Virus record (IMG/VR): IMGVR_UViG_3300045051_000656
Location: 1 to 42,329 of that record
Direction: 5' to 3' (one strand)
DNA length: 42,329 nt
From: a virus
Under the pieces are notes generated by a model. The model did not search any database, was not told the DNA's origin, and saw only the letters and a program-made list of their open reading frames with translations. Positions 14,221 through 22,532 of this stretch are shown piece after piece; positions within the stretch are counted from its first letter, which is position 1, and every line of letters starts with the position of its first letter. The position numbers and the translations under genes are program-made.

Positions 14221-14961
14221 TTAGGCCCAGGCGTCCCTGTGGGAGCAGGAGAGGGTGGTGACCACCGCCCCGCCGGAGGTGGAGACGGTGATCGTGTTGG
14301 CGCCCACGGCGAGGCCGGCGAACGCGCCGGCGAAGGTGTCGCCCATGTCCACGCCGCTCTTGGTGACCGTCTCGGCCGCCACGTCCACGACGTAGGTGCC
14401 GGTGGTGGCGACGGTGAGGACCATCTGCTCCCCGGTGGTGGTGTTCTCGATCGTGATCGTCCCGGCGGTGCCGACCACCAGCGTCCACGTCACCCGCCGG
14501 GTGGCGACCTCCCCCGCCGCCGTGACCGTGCCGCCCGAGGCGAGGCCCGTCGTGCTGGTGGCGGTGGCGGCGTAGTCGTAGGGCTCGCTGGCGGCGAACT
14601 CGACCGACAGGCGCAGGTAGGCCCCCGCCATGCCGTCGAACTCGGCCTTGCCGATGCCCACCACCTCGGCGAGGCGGTAGCGGTCGGAGTTCAGGTAGAA
14701 GGCGGCGGGCGCTCCGGGCAGGTGCGCGGCGCGGAAGGCGTCCCAGGCGTCGCGCAGGTCGTCCCTGTCGGCGGCGGCGATCAGGCCCTCCAACGTGAAC
14801 TTGCGGGTGTCGAGCAGGCCGCCTGCCGTGAAGCCGCCCGCGCGGCCCGGTGTGGGCGCCATGCGGGTGCGCACGGCCATCGGGTCGGAGACTTTCTCGA
14901 CGGTGACGCCCTCGGTGGCGTAGACGTAGGAGCCGAACTGGAGGGCGTAGTCGACCGCCAT
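14221..14961 (-). CDS. Distal tail protein (Dit-like)
   Basis: 246 residues. The first 130 residues fit siphovirus distal tail components: YALQFGSYVY, RTRMAPTPGRAGGFTAGGLLDTRKFTLEG, then DAFRAAHLPGAPAAFYLNSDRYRLAEV and FAASEPYDYAA. This mirrors the Dit N-terminal ring domain. The remainder (about 133-246) is Thr/Val/Gly-rich and Ig-like. It follows the tape measure gene with a four-base gap, and Dit normally comes just after the tape measure protein in siphoviruses. The hexameric Dit ring links the tail tube to the tip. Confidence 0.82.
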   Translation of the reverse strand: MAVDYALQFGSYVYATEGVTVEKVSDPMAVRTRMAPTPGRAGGFTAGGLLDTRKFTLEGLIAAADRDDLRDAWDAFRAAHLPGAPAAFYLNSDRYRLAEVVGIGKAEFDGMAGAYLRLSVEFAASEPYDYAATATSTTGLASGGTVTAAGEVATRRVTWTLVVGTAGTITIENTTTGEQMVLTVATTGTYVVDVAAETVTKSGVDMGDTFAGAFAGLAVGANTITVSTSGGAVVTTLSCSHRDAWA

Positions 14962-14965
14962 GGGG

Positions 14966-17900
14966 TTATGCGTACCTCAGCGCGCGCTGCACGTCGGCGG
15001 CGATGCGCTCCGCGACGCGGGATTCGTCGGCCTCCCGGTTGATGCCGCCGTAGATCTGCACCGTCTGGTGGACCACCGCGCCCCCGGGGCCGGTGCCGCT
15101 GGGGTAGATGGTGCCGGGCCGGTCGGGGACGAACAGCTCCGGCCCCTCCTCGCCCACCAGCGACGCGCGGCCCATCGGAGGACGACCGCCCCCGGCGAAC
15201 TTGAGCATCCCCCCCAGAGCGCCGCCGATGGCCGCGCCGATGGGACCGCCCGCCGCCATGCCGATCGCCGCGCCGACCTGGCTGCCGCTCATCTGGCCGC
15301 CCGCCATGCCGCCGCCACCGGCGCCGCCCTGCCCGCCCGCGCTCCCGAGCAGCTGCCGGATGGCCCACTGCGCGAGCAGCTCGGCGGCGATGCGCGCGAA
15401 GCTCTGGCGGATGCCGCCCATGATGTCGGAAAAGAAGCCCTTGATCCCGCCGCGGCCGGTCATCAGGTTCTGGAAGGCGCCCTGCAGGTTGTTGCGGAAG
15501 TCCATGGACGCCTGCCCCAGGTAAAACTGGACGTCTTGCGCCTTGCGGACCGCCTCGGGCATTCCCAGCCCCTCGGAGGCAGCCATCGCGGCCCCGCTCC
15601 CGTGCCCCGCCATGAGCTCCGTGGGAGTGCGCACGCCAGAGGTGCGCGGCAGTTGGCGGAAGACCTCGGTGGGGCCGGCCGCCGCCTGCGGGTTGATCGT
15701 CGCCAGCGCGTTCTTGGCGAACAGCGCCTGCCGCGCGGCTGCAAAGGCCGCGTCGTCCCGGGCGATCTTCAGCCCCTGGTTGATTGCCGTCTCTTTCACC
15801 AGCGCGTCGGCGAGCGCTTTCTCGGCGACCGTCAACTCCTCGATCTTCTTCTTGAACCGGTCTACCGATATAGCGGCCAGCAGCGATGGGTTCTCGATCT
15901 TGTAGGTTTCGAGTTGGATCTGGCGCAGTGCGTCAGAGGCGCTCTTGAGTCCCTCGACCTCCTTCGCTTCGAGCATCGCCGCGTTGGTCTTGGCCCACTT
16001 GAGGGGGTTCATGCCCTCCTGGAACTGGGTGCCGCCTTGCCCGCCCATCTCGCGGCGCATCTGCCGGATGCGCTCGGTGATCTGCCGGTACTGCTGGTCC
16101 AGCCCCTCGTTCATCTTGCGCTCGTCGTTGAGGGCCTTGACCTTGTCCAGGATCGCGCTGATGTGCTCGCGCTGGGCGCGGGGCAGAAGCCGCAGCCGCC
16201 CGGCCAGCGCCTGGTCCGCGCGCTCGCCACCGGCCTGCGCCTCGGCCAGCTTGGCGGTCGCCTCGGCCAGCAGGCGGTTGTAGAGCGACACCTCCCGCTG
16301 CATCTCGGTCAGCCGACCCCGGCGAGAACTGCCGCCTGCGTCCGGCAGATTCCGGCCGCCCGCAGACCCGATGCCGCCGCTGCGTGCAACGGCCATGTCC
16401 ACCCCGGTGGACATGGTGGTGAACAGGGACTCCATACTCTGCAGCGCGCCCAGCATCGCCATCGGGTTGGCGCCCGCGCCGTCTCCGGCACCGCCGCGCG
16501 CCGCCGCCATGCCCGCCTGTGCCACTCCGGCGGCGATCTGCAGGTTGCGCGGGTCGAAGGGCGCCATCGCGTTCGTGGCGCTACGGGCCAGTTGGTCTCC
16601 CATGCCCACGAGGGAGCCGATCGAACGGGCGATCCCTACCACCTGCGTCTGGATGCGGTCGTAGAGCGACCCGAACACGCGCACCAGATGGTTCGCGCCA
16701 ACCACCGCCGCGTCGATCCATGCCGCCCAGACGCCAGTCCAGTTACCCGTCATGGCGTTCAGGGCAGTCCGCAGACCCGTCAGGAGGCCCGAGAGCATCA
16801 GCGTGTGGATCTCGGACAGCCCACGGGAGAACGCGTTGTACTCGTTTGCCGTTTGGGACCCGCCAGTCCGGAAGGACGTCGTGATTTCCTGCCACAACGA
16901 GCGGACGTCCGCCCCCAGTCCGTCGAACAGCGGTCGAAGGCGGTCGATGACGTCCGCGACCACCTGCCGGATACCGCCCCAGTCGTTGGCCCAAGCGATG
17001 GCGAACAGCGCCAGCCCGGCCCCGATGGCGGCGATGGCTGGAAGGAACGGCGTCAGCGTGGGGGAGACTGCCAGCCACGCCATCCGCATCGCAGCGACGC
17101 CGTCGGCCATCTGCCCGAGGGCGATCAGCAGCGGGCCGGCCACTGCGACGGCGAGACCAAAGGCGATCCCGGCGTTCTGCACCTCGGTAGGAAGGCTGGT
17201 GAACCAGTTGACGAGCTCGGTTCCCTTGAGGACGATGTTGGTCAGGGCCGGCAGGAATCGTTCGCCGAGGGTCAGCTGCAGCGTCTCCGTGGCGCTGCGG
17301 AACGCCTCCAGCGCCCCCTTGAAGCCGTTCATCTGCGCGCTGGCGAGGTCTGCCGCGCTGCCTGCCTTGGTGACCTTGGCGAACGTCTCCTCCCATTCTT
17401 TTCCCATGCTCTGCAGGAGGAAGGTGACGGCCGACACGTTGGGGCCTCCAAAGATATCCTTGAGCGCCTTGTCAGCGGCAGCGGGCTTCAGGCTCGACAG
17501 GCCACGCGAAAGGTCCTGCAGTATCCGTGGCAGGTCTCGCAGTTGCCCCGTCGAGGCGTCGCGCACCGCAACCCCCATCTCCTTGAGTGCCGCAGCGCCA
17601 TCCTTCGTTGGAATCTTCAGACGGTCGATGGCGCTGCGCAGGGTCGTGCCTGCCTTTTCTCCCTCAAGGCCGTTTTTGGCCAGAATGGCGAGAGAGGTGA
17701 TGAACGTCTCGATGGGCTGGTTGCCCAGTCGGAACGCCACGGCGCCGTTGCGGATGCCCATGGCGAGACGCGAAGCAGCGACGCCGGAAGCCATCTGCGC
17801 ACCGGCCAAGAGGTCAGCCACTTTGCCCGCCTTCGATCCTTCGAGGTTGTAGGCGTTGAGGGCGGTGGCGGTGAACTTGGCCGCCTGCCCGTTGCTGATG

Positions 17901-18397
17901 TTGGCCGCCGCCGAGAGCTGCAGTACGCCCCGCGCCGCGCTCATCGCGTTGTTCAGGTCGAGGCCGCGGCGCGCCATCTCCGACATGGCGGTGGCGGCGT
18001 CGGAGGCACTGGTGCCGGGCAGTTTGATGTCGTTGCCGAGCTCGATGGCGAGCCGCTTGGCCCGCTCGAACTGCTCGGACGTGCCGGAAACGGACGCTTT
18101 GAGCACGGAGAAGGTGCGCTCGAAGCCCGCCGCCTCGTCGATCGCAGCTCGGGCGAAGCCGACGATCGGGGCGGTCAGAGCGGCCTTCATGCCCACTCCG
18201 ACGCGAGTCGCTGACGCTGCCATCTGCTGAAGGCGGGTCGAGACGTTGTCCACCTCGCGGCCGGCCCCCGCGGCCGCCTGCTTCATCCCGCCTTCCAGGG
18301 CGGACTGCGCCTGCTTGGAGACGTCCTGCAGCTGCGCCTTGAGCTTGCTGTCGTCCACCGACAGAGCGATCTTCAGTTCCGTGACGGTGATGGGCAT
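14966..18397 (-). CDS. Tape measure protein
   Basis: 1143 residues, the largest protein in the window. The N-terminus is helical (VTELKIALSVDDSKLKAQLQDVSKQAQ). Residues about 100-300 contain the conserved phage tape-measure block: LPGTSASDAATAMSEMARRG, NISNGQAAKFTATALNAYN, EGEKAGTTLRSAIDRL. Hydrophobic segments lie at about 405-425 and 455-475 (two helices around AIAFGLAVAVAGPLLIAL and IAAIGAGLALFAIAWAN) and a Gly/Ala-rich one near the C-terminus (GSQVGAAIGMAAGGPIGAAI). At about 1.5 angstrom per residue a tail near 170 nm is expected (rule of thumb). There is no obvious peptidase or lysozyme insertion. Confidence 0.93.
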   Translation of the reverse strand: MPITVTELKIALSVDDSKLKAQLQDVSKQAQSALEGGMKQAAAGAGREVDNVSTRLQQMAASATRVGVGMKAALTAPIVGFARAAIDEAAGFERTFSVLKASVSGTSEQFERAKRLAIELGNDIKLPGTSASDAATAMSEMARRGLDLNNAMSAARGVLQLSAAANISNGQAAKFTATALNAYNLEGSKAGKVADLLAGAQMASGVAASRLAMGIRNGAVAFRLGNQPIETFITSLAILAKNGLEGEKAGTTLRSAIDRLKIPTKDGAAALKEMGVAVRDASTGQLRDLPRILQDLSRGLSSLKPAAADKALKDIFGGPNVSAVTFLLQSMGKEWEETFAKVTKAGSAADLASAQMNGFKGALEAFRSATETLQLTLGERFLPALTNIVLKGTELVNWFTSLPTEVQNAGIAFGLAVAVAGPLLIALGQMADGVAAMRMAWLAVSPTLTPFLPAIAAIGAGLALFAIAWANDWGGIRQVVADVIDRLRPLFDGLGADVRSLWQEITTSFRTGGSQTANEYNAFSRGLSEIHTLMLSGLLTGLRTALNAMTGNWTGVWAAWIDAAVVGANHLVRVFGSLYDRIQTQVVGIARSIGSLVGMGDQLARSATNAMAPFDPRNLQIAAGVAQAGMAAARGGAGDGAGANPMAMLGALQSMESLFTTMSTGVDMAVARSGGIGSAGGRNLPDAGGSSRRGRLTEMQREVSLYNRLLAEATAKLAEAQAGGERADQALAGRLRLLPRAQREHISAILDKVKALNDERKMNEGLDQQYRQITERIRQMRREMGGQGGTQFQEGMNPLKWAKTNAAMLEAKEVEGLKSASDALRQIQLETYKIENPSLLAAISVDRFKKKIEELTVAEKALADALVKETAINQGLKIARDDAAFAAARQALFAKNALATINPQAAAGPTEVFRQLPRTSGVRTPTELMAGHGSGAAMAASEGLGMPEAVRKAQDVQFYLGQASMDFRNNLQGAFQNLMTGRGGIKGFFSDIMGGIRQSFARIAAELLAQWAIRQLLGSAGGQGGAGGGGMAGGQMSGSQVGAAIGMAAGGPIGAAIGGALGGMLKFAGGGRPPMGRASLVGEEGPELFVPDRPGTIYPSGTGPGGAVVHQTVQIYGGINREADESRVAERIAADVQRALRYA

Positions 18398-18542
18398 GGC
18401 GGTGGGGAGGGCACGGAAAACGGCTTGGCGGGGCGCTTTGGCCCTGCCCGATGGGCTTGGTCCCGGCCGGGGTGGAGGCGCGCCCCCCGGCCGGGTTCCT
18501 GCCGCTGGAGGACGGCAGGCTGGTGGGAGGCGACCGGGCGGG

Positions 18543-19099
18543 TCAGCCTTCCTTGTTCCTCTGGTGCGCCTCGAACTCGGCTTCGGCGTTCTCGCAGGCG
18601 AAGGCGAGGTTGACGTAGTAGGGCGAGTCGAGCATGGGATCCCACGGCGGGACTCCCCAGTAGCGGGCGGCGCGCGCCCGGACGTACTCGGGCGGGCAGT
18701 GGCTCTTGTAGCCTGCCAGGAACAGGACTACCGCGCGCCGCCACTCCCGGCGTTTGGGTCGAGGGACTCCATGATCGCCCGGGTGATCCGGTTGATGTTG
18801 AGGTAGCCCATCTCGTCGGCCAGGAACTCCGGGGTGATCTTGACGGGCTTGCCGTCCTCCGTCTCCAGGTCCCAGCCCGCCAGAATCCGCGACAGCAGCA
18901 GGGCCGGAGCCACCGCCTCGTCGCCTTCCAGAGCGGCGCCGCGGTTCTGCTTGTCCTGGACGCGCCGGTCGATCTCGTTCAGCTCGTCCATCACCTTGCG
19001 GGTGAACCGGGCGGGGTAGTAGTCGACGTTGAGGACTTCGCCCGGGCCGAAGGAGAGGGCGACAGAACGGGTTTCGAGTTTGACGGCGGAGAGTTTCAT
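18543..19099 (-). CDS. Tail assembly chaperone, -1 frameshift fusion (gpGT-like)
   Basis: A canonical slippery heptamer C_CCA_AAC (minus strand, 18758 to 18752) lies in the right phase 22 bases before the stop of the short chaperone. A -1 slip continues in a 69-codon frame that has no start of its own. It reads RREWRRAVVLFLAGYK, HCPPEYVRARAARYWGVPPWDP and ends VNLAFACENAEAEFEAHQR...KEG, stopping at 18543. The fusion would be about 185 residues. This gene pair is the hallmark of siphovirus tail chaperones, where the fusion binds the tape measure protein. Acidic-residue content and length fit the 'T' extension. A downstream hairpin lies at about 18463-18496. Confidence 0.85.
18728..19099 (-). 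CDS. Tail assembly chaperone, short form (gpG-like)
   Basis: 123 residues from ATG 19099, chosen over an upstream start because AGGAGG lies at the right distance. The protein opens with MKLSAVKLETRSVALSFGPG and has a helical centre (EFLADEMGYLNINRITRAIMESL) ending in DPNAGSGGAR. Position between the tail tube and the tape measure is that of gpG-type chaperones, which coat the tape measure protein during tail assembly. The last codons carry a -1 slippery heptamer that lets part of the ribosomes continue into the next frame. Confidence 0.85.
   Translation of the reverse strand: MKLSAVKLETRSVALSFGPGEVLNVDYYPARFTRKVMDELNEIDRRVQDKQNRGAALEGDEAVAPALLLSRILAGWDLETEDGKPVKITPEFLADEMGYLNINRITRAIMESLDPNAGSGGAR
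18752..18758 (-). promoter_or_regulatory. -1 ribosomal frameshift site CCCAAAC
   Basis: Reads X_XXY_YYZ in the zero frame (GAC CCA AAC). After a -1 slip both tRNAs re-pair on CCC and AAA. The distance to the zero-frame stop is 22 bases, so the fusion would be made without disrupting the short form. Confidence 0.85.
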
Positions 19100-19129
19100 C
19101 GGGGTTGCGCCTCCTGATGGTGGTGAAGT

Positions 19130-19151
19130 GGCCCCGGAGAGTTCCGGGGCC
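19130..19151 (-). terminator. Hairpin between tail tube and chaperone genes
   Basis: A 9-bp stem GGCCCCGGA with loop GAGT and its complement. No U-tract. It may lower transcription of genes downstream of the abundant tail tube protein or stabilise its mRNA. Confidence 0.5.
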
Positions 19152-19195
19152 GGTGGTGACGATGTGTGGGCCTTACAGACCAACCATGGTTGGCC

Positions 19196-20473
19196 TTACA
19201 GGCTGGCCAGGTCGCTCCAGACGACGACCTTGACGCTGTAGCCGGCCGTGGCGTCGTAGACGCCCACGAGGTCGAAGACGCCGCAGTGGACGTCCGATTT
19301 GGCGTTGCGGGCCGACTTCGTGAACTTGCAGGGCAGAGTGATGGCGAGGCGGTACGGTTCGCCCGTGGCCATCGTCTCGCCCCGGGCGAGGATGAGCAGG
19401 TACTTGGTGCTGCCGTCGCGCAGCTTGGTCATGTACCCCTCGGCGTCGGTGTCCATCTCGACGGTGATCTGGGCGGTGCACTCCAGCGCCCGCTCCACGA
19501 AGTCGCCGAAACTGGACTCGGCCGAGTCGAGGCCGTAGACCGGCGTGAAGCGGTTCTTGAGGCTGAACTTGGTCTCCAGCGGCACGATCTGCCCGCTGAG
19601 GATGCCCGCCAGCGTGTCGGCGAAGTAGACGTCCACGTCGCGCGGCGAGATGGGCTTGAAGGCGATCTCGGTGGGCGCGCCGGTCATCGTGATCCCGTCG
19701 GTGGTGCTCTTGCCCACCATCTTGGCCTTGAGCTCGACCGTTTTCTCCGGCGTGAAGGTCAGGTCGATCTCGTCGAGGCGGCACCCGGCCACCTGCGAGG
19801 CGCCCAGCGAGGAGCCCTTCTCGAAGGTCAGGGAGTCGAACGTGTCCGCGTCGGCGGCGTCGGGCTGGAACGTCCACGCCTCGGCGCTGGCGGCGGCCAC
19901 CGCGGCGATGGTGACGCCGGGCGTGGTGCCTCCGGTGAGGCCCGCGCCGCTGCCGGTGAGGCTCAGCTCGGTGTTCGCCAGGTCGCCCTGGAAGGTGACG
20001 GTGTAGGGACCGCCGCCCGAGCCGGCGACGCTGACGTTGCCGGTCCCGACGCTGGAGAGGGCGACGAGGGCGCTCTGCACGGCGGAGGCGGCGGCGTTGT
20101 AGGCGATGTTGCCGGTCGTCTGCCCGTCGAATGTGAGGGTGAAGTTGCCGCCGGTCGGGCTGCCGGTGATGGTGACCGTGAAGACGCCCAGCTTGTTGGG
20201 GGTGGAGTTGACCCCTTGGCAGAAGCCGGTCGTCAGCAGGTAGACGAGGTCGTTGTAGGCGGCGGGGCCGGAAAGGTTGATCGCCGACATCTCCTTGCCC
20301 ACGACGACGCCCACGGGGCTCTTGTAGCCCTGACCGCGGATCTCCTCGATGGGGATCGTGGGGTCGATGTCGGCCTTGAGGGACAGGATCTTCTTGCTGG
20401 CGGCGACGGCGGTGCCGAAGGTGCTTTCGACGCCGATCTGCAGGAGTTCGAGAACTTCGGCTCGCTGGGACAT
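19196..20473 (-). CDS. Major tail tube protein
   Basis: 425 residues; GGAG eight bases before the ATG. The N-terminal part (MSQRAEVLELLQIGVESTFGT, KADIDPTIPIEEIRGQGYKSP) and the C-terminal part (LDEIDLTFTPEKTVELKAKMVGK, TVEMDTDAEGYMTKLRDGSTKYLLI) fit the tail-tube fold. Between about residues 100 and 195 a Gly/Thr-rich insert (TGSPTGGNFTLTFDGQTT, then VQSALVALSSVGTGNVSVAG) is a domain often found in phage tube and decoration proteins and probably decorates the tail surface. Size is larger than the simplest tube proteins because of this insert. It lies just before the chaperone genes, as in most siphoviruses. Confidence 0.85.
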   Translation of the reverse strand: MSQRAEVLELLQIGVESTFGTAVAASKKILSLKADIDPTIPIEEIRGQGYKSPVGVVVGKEMSAINLSGPAAYNDLVYLLTTGFCQGVNSTPNKLGVFTVTITGSPTGGNFTLTFDGQTTGNIAYNAAASAVQSALVALSSVGTGNVSVAGSGGGPYTVTFQGDLANTELSLTGSGAGLTGGTTPGVTIAAVAAASAEAWTFQPDAADADTFDSLTFEKGSSLGASQVAGCRLDEIDLTFTPEKTVELKAKMVGKSTTDGITMTGAPTEIAFKPISPRDVDVYFADTLAGILSGQIVPLETKFSLKNRFTPVYGLDSAESSFGDFVERALECTAQITVEMDTDAEGYMTKLRDGSTKYLLILARGETMATGEPYRLAITLPCKFTKSARNAKSDVHCGVFDLVGVYDATAGYSVKVVVWSDLASL

Positions 20474-20549
20474 GGTGGTTTCTCCGAGTGGTCAGGGGCG
20501 AGGCCCCGGGATAGGTGCGCCTGGGGACGATGAGGGTGGTAGTCGGTGG

Positions 20550-20981
20550 TCAGACGGGGTGGACGTGCAGCTCGTAGTAGGCGCCGCGCATGAGGTAGCG
20601 CACTCCGCCCACGAGGTCGTCGTCGTCGATGGACCCGCGACCGCTGCGCCAGCACCCGGCGACGCGCCAGTCGCCGATGGTCTGCGCCGCCGCGCCGGTC
20701 AGGCCGTCGTCCACCGCGTCGGCGAAGGCCTGCATCTGCGCGGGCGAGGTCTCGTCGGCCCTGGCCCACACCAGGACGAGGTAGAGCGGCCGCGAGTGGA
20801 TGTGGCGCGCTCCGGTTCCGAGCGAGGCGGGCGAGGAGACGAGCGAGTAGACGACGTAGGGGGGCGTGGCGGACTCCGGCGCGGCGCGCGGGTAGACGCG
20901 CAGGACATCTCCCGCCGCGGCGATCCCGGCGGCGATGGCCGCCCTGACGAACTGGTTGGCGGACGATACCTCCGAGGCCAT
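20550..20981 (-). CDS. Tail terminator-like protein
   Basis: 143 residues with AGGAG before the ATG. An N-terminal helix (ANQFVRAAIAAGIAA), PPYVVYSLVSS, and a strand-loop-helix pattern ending in RYLMRGAYYELHV match the general layout of tail terminator or DUF3168-type proteins. They cap the finished tube and join it to the head. It lies between the HK97 gp10-like gene and the tube gene, the usual place. Confidence 0.7.
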   Translation of the reverse strand: MASEVSSANQFVRAAIAAGIAAAGDVLRVYPRAAPESATPPYVVYSLVSSPASLGTGARHIHSRPLYLVLVWARADETSPAQMQAFADAVDDGLTGAAAQTIGDWRVAGCWRSGRGSIDDDDLVGGVRYLMRGAYYELHVHPV

Positions 20982-20990
20982 GTGCTGCTC

Positions 20991-21413
20991 CTACCCGAAG
21001 GCTTTGCGGATGGCGTCCCGCACGGCCGCCTTCACCGCGTCGCGGCTGGCGACGGCGGCGGGGACCATGAACGGACGCGGGGCGACCTTGCCGCCCGCGG
21101 TGCCGAACTCCATCGTGTGGGCCAGTTCGCCGTCCGCGACGACCTCCGCGCCCTCCCGGCCGACGGACCGTGCGGAGATGCTCTTGGCCAGAGCGCCGGT
21201 GTCGTTCGCGGGCGGCTCTCCGGGCGCGGAGGCCTGGTGGGTGCCGGAGCCCCGCTTGTAGACCCGGCCGCTCTTGGGGCGGCTGGTGATGCTCAGGCGG
21301 GCTTCCTCGGCCACCGCCTGCGCGGCGGGCAGCAGGCCTTCCAGCGCGGCGTCCAGGACCATCTGGGCGACGAGGGCGGATCGGTCCTCGGAGATGGTGA
21401 CGGTGATGTCCAT
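20991..21413 (-). CDS. HK97 gp10-like head-tail neck protein
   Basis: 140 residues. The N-terminus (MDITVTISEDRSALVAQMVLDAA) forms a helix, followed by RPKSGRVYKRGSGTHQASAPGEPP and NDTGALAKSISARS, then EFGTAGGKVAPRPFMVPA and a C-terminal helix. The 'xTGxLxxSI...EyGT...RPFlrPA' arrangement is typical of HK97 gp10/minor neck proteins. It sits in the expected order after the head-closure gene. Confidence 0.82.
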   Translation of the reverse strand: MDITVTISEDRSALVAQMVLDAALEGLLPAAQAVAEEARLSITSRPKSGRVYKRGSGTHQASAPGEPPANDTGALAKSISARSVGREGAEVVADGELAHTMEFGTAGGKVAPRPFMVPAAVASRDAVKAAVRDAIRKAFG

Positions 21414-21416
21414 GGG

Positions 21417-21797
21417 TTACTGCGGGCCCAGGCGCACCAGATGGGCGGTCAGCACGGCGGCGTCGGCGAGGCCGCGGTCGGTGTCCACCACCTCGAACGT
21501 CTGGCCCTCGACGGAGATCCGGTCGGAGGGGCGCACGTCGGAGCCGACGGCGAAGTCGCAGTGGAAGAGCGTGATCGTCTGGAGCTTGCCGCCCTCGATG
21601 ACGTCGCGCATGGTGCGCACCTTGGAGATGCGGCACTCCAGCGTCGCCACGCACTGCCAGTCGCGCGTCTCGCCGCCCTCCTCGTCCTCGGTCAGGACGG
21701 CGCGCAGGACGGAGGCCAGCTGCGACAGGCTCCCGGCGGTCGTGGCGCCCGCCTCGGCCAGCTCCTCGGCCGTGAAGCCGTCGCGGGGGATCAGCAC
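21417..21797 (-). CDS. Head closure / stopper-like protein
   Basis: 126 residues from a GTG start. The C-terminal half (DRISVEGQTFEVVDTDRGLADAAVLTAHLVRL) has the strand pattern of SPP1 gp16-type or phage head-tail joining proteins. The N-terminus is helical. Its order between connector and gp10-like genes supports the call; sequence similarity to named families is weak. Confidence 0.6.
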   Translation of the reverse strand: MLIPRDGFTAEELAEAGATTAGSLSQLASVLRAVLTEDEEGGETRDWQCVATLECRISKVRTMRDVIEGGKLQTITLFHCDFAVGSDVRPSDRISVEGQTFEVVDTDRGLADAAVLTAHLVRLGPQ

Positions 21798-21801
21798 GGG
21801 G

Positions 21802-22224
21802 TCACTCCACCACCGGCACGTCGCTCAGGCCGCGCCAGTCGGGGCGGAACTCGGCGAGGAAGTGCTGGTCGTCCGTGGCCAGATCGCCGGTCTTGAGCGT
21901 GCCGCGCAGCTTGGCGTCGCGGATCTTCTGGGCGGCCATCATCAGCGTCTCGATCGCGTGGCGCTCGCTGGTGATGGTCGAGGTCTTGAGCATCTTGGCG
22001 ATCCGGCCGCGGCTGCGCGCCCAGTTCTCGTAGGCCAGCGCGGCGGCCTCGTGGACGTCGTTCTCCGCCAGCGTCAGGAAGGCCACGATCTCCTCGTCCT
22101 GGTAGATGGCCGGCTGGTCGTCGGTGTCGACGACGTCGCACAGCAGCAGGCGGGCCGTGGCGAGGCGGCCAGCGGCGGTCGACGCGCCGGCGGCCAGGTC
22201 GCTCAGGTTGTAGGTGAAGGCCAC
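21802..22224 (-). CDS. Head-tail connector / adaptor protein
   Basis: 140 residues from GTG. It is almost all helical: AGASTAAGRLATARLLLCDV, PAIYQDEEIVAFLTLAENDVHEAAALAYENWA and TITSERHAIETLMMAAQKIRDAKLRG. This resembles gp6/gp15-type adaptors, a helical bundle that binds the portal. It lies in the adaptor position directly after capsid genes. Confidence 0.75.
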   Translation of the reverse strand: MAFTYNLSDLAAGASTAAGRLATARLLLCDVVDTDDQPAIYQDEEIVAFLTLAENDVHEAAALAYENWARSRGRIAKMLKTSTITSERHAIETLMMAAQKIRDAKLRGTLKTGDLATDDQHFLAEFRPDWRGLSDVPVVE

Positions 22225-22227
22225 GGC

Positions 22228-22449
22228 CTATCCGGCCTTTCGTCCCCGCCGAGGCGCCGGGGCGGACACCGGCTCGGTGGTGGGCTCAACCATGGTGGTG
22301 GTGGTGGATTCGGTCGCCGGGACAGGCTCGGCGGGGACGACGGCCCCCACCTTGAGCAGGTAGCCGACGTTGCCCAGCCGATCGCCCGGCGCCACGTCGC
22401 CCGCCTTGTACGGGCCGCAGGTGTCGAAGACGATCAGGTAGTCGGGCAT
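22228..22449 (-). CDS. Small protein after the capsid gene
   Basis: 73 residues with GAGAGGT upstream. The first 36 residues (MPDYLIVFDTCGPYKAGDVAP then LGNVGYLLKVGAV) look like a small beta domain. The rest is Pro/Thr/Ser-rich with a basic end (PAPRRGRKAG). Short proteins of this kind with 'KxGdv..G' motifs are common between capsid and connector genes, with no assigned role. Confidence 0.65.
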   Translation of the reverse strand: MPDYLIVFDTCGPYKAGDVAPGDRLGNVGYLLKVGAVVPAEPVPATESTTTTMVEPTTEPVSAPAPRRGRKAG

Positions 22450-22532
22450 GGTGCGTGGACCTCTCAGACCGGCCGGGGGCGCCTCTCCCCAGCCGGTTCA
22501 GGGGCAGACCCTACGAGGGGTCAGGGACCGAC

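Noticed and set aside
11044-18214. Very long open frames on the plus strand (over 1000 codons) opposite the tail genes
   Set aside because: They are antisense to the hub, distal tail and tape measure genes. Their translations are low-complexity Arg/Ala/Gly/Pro with no domains, a by-product of high GC.
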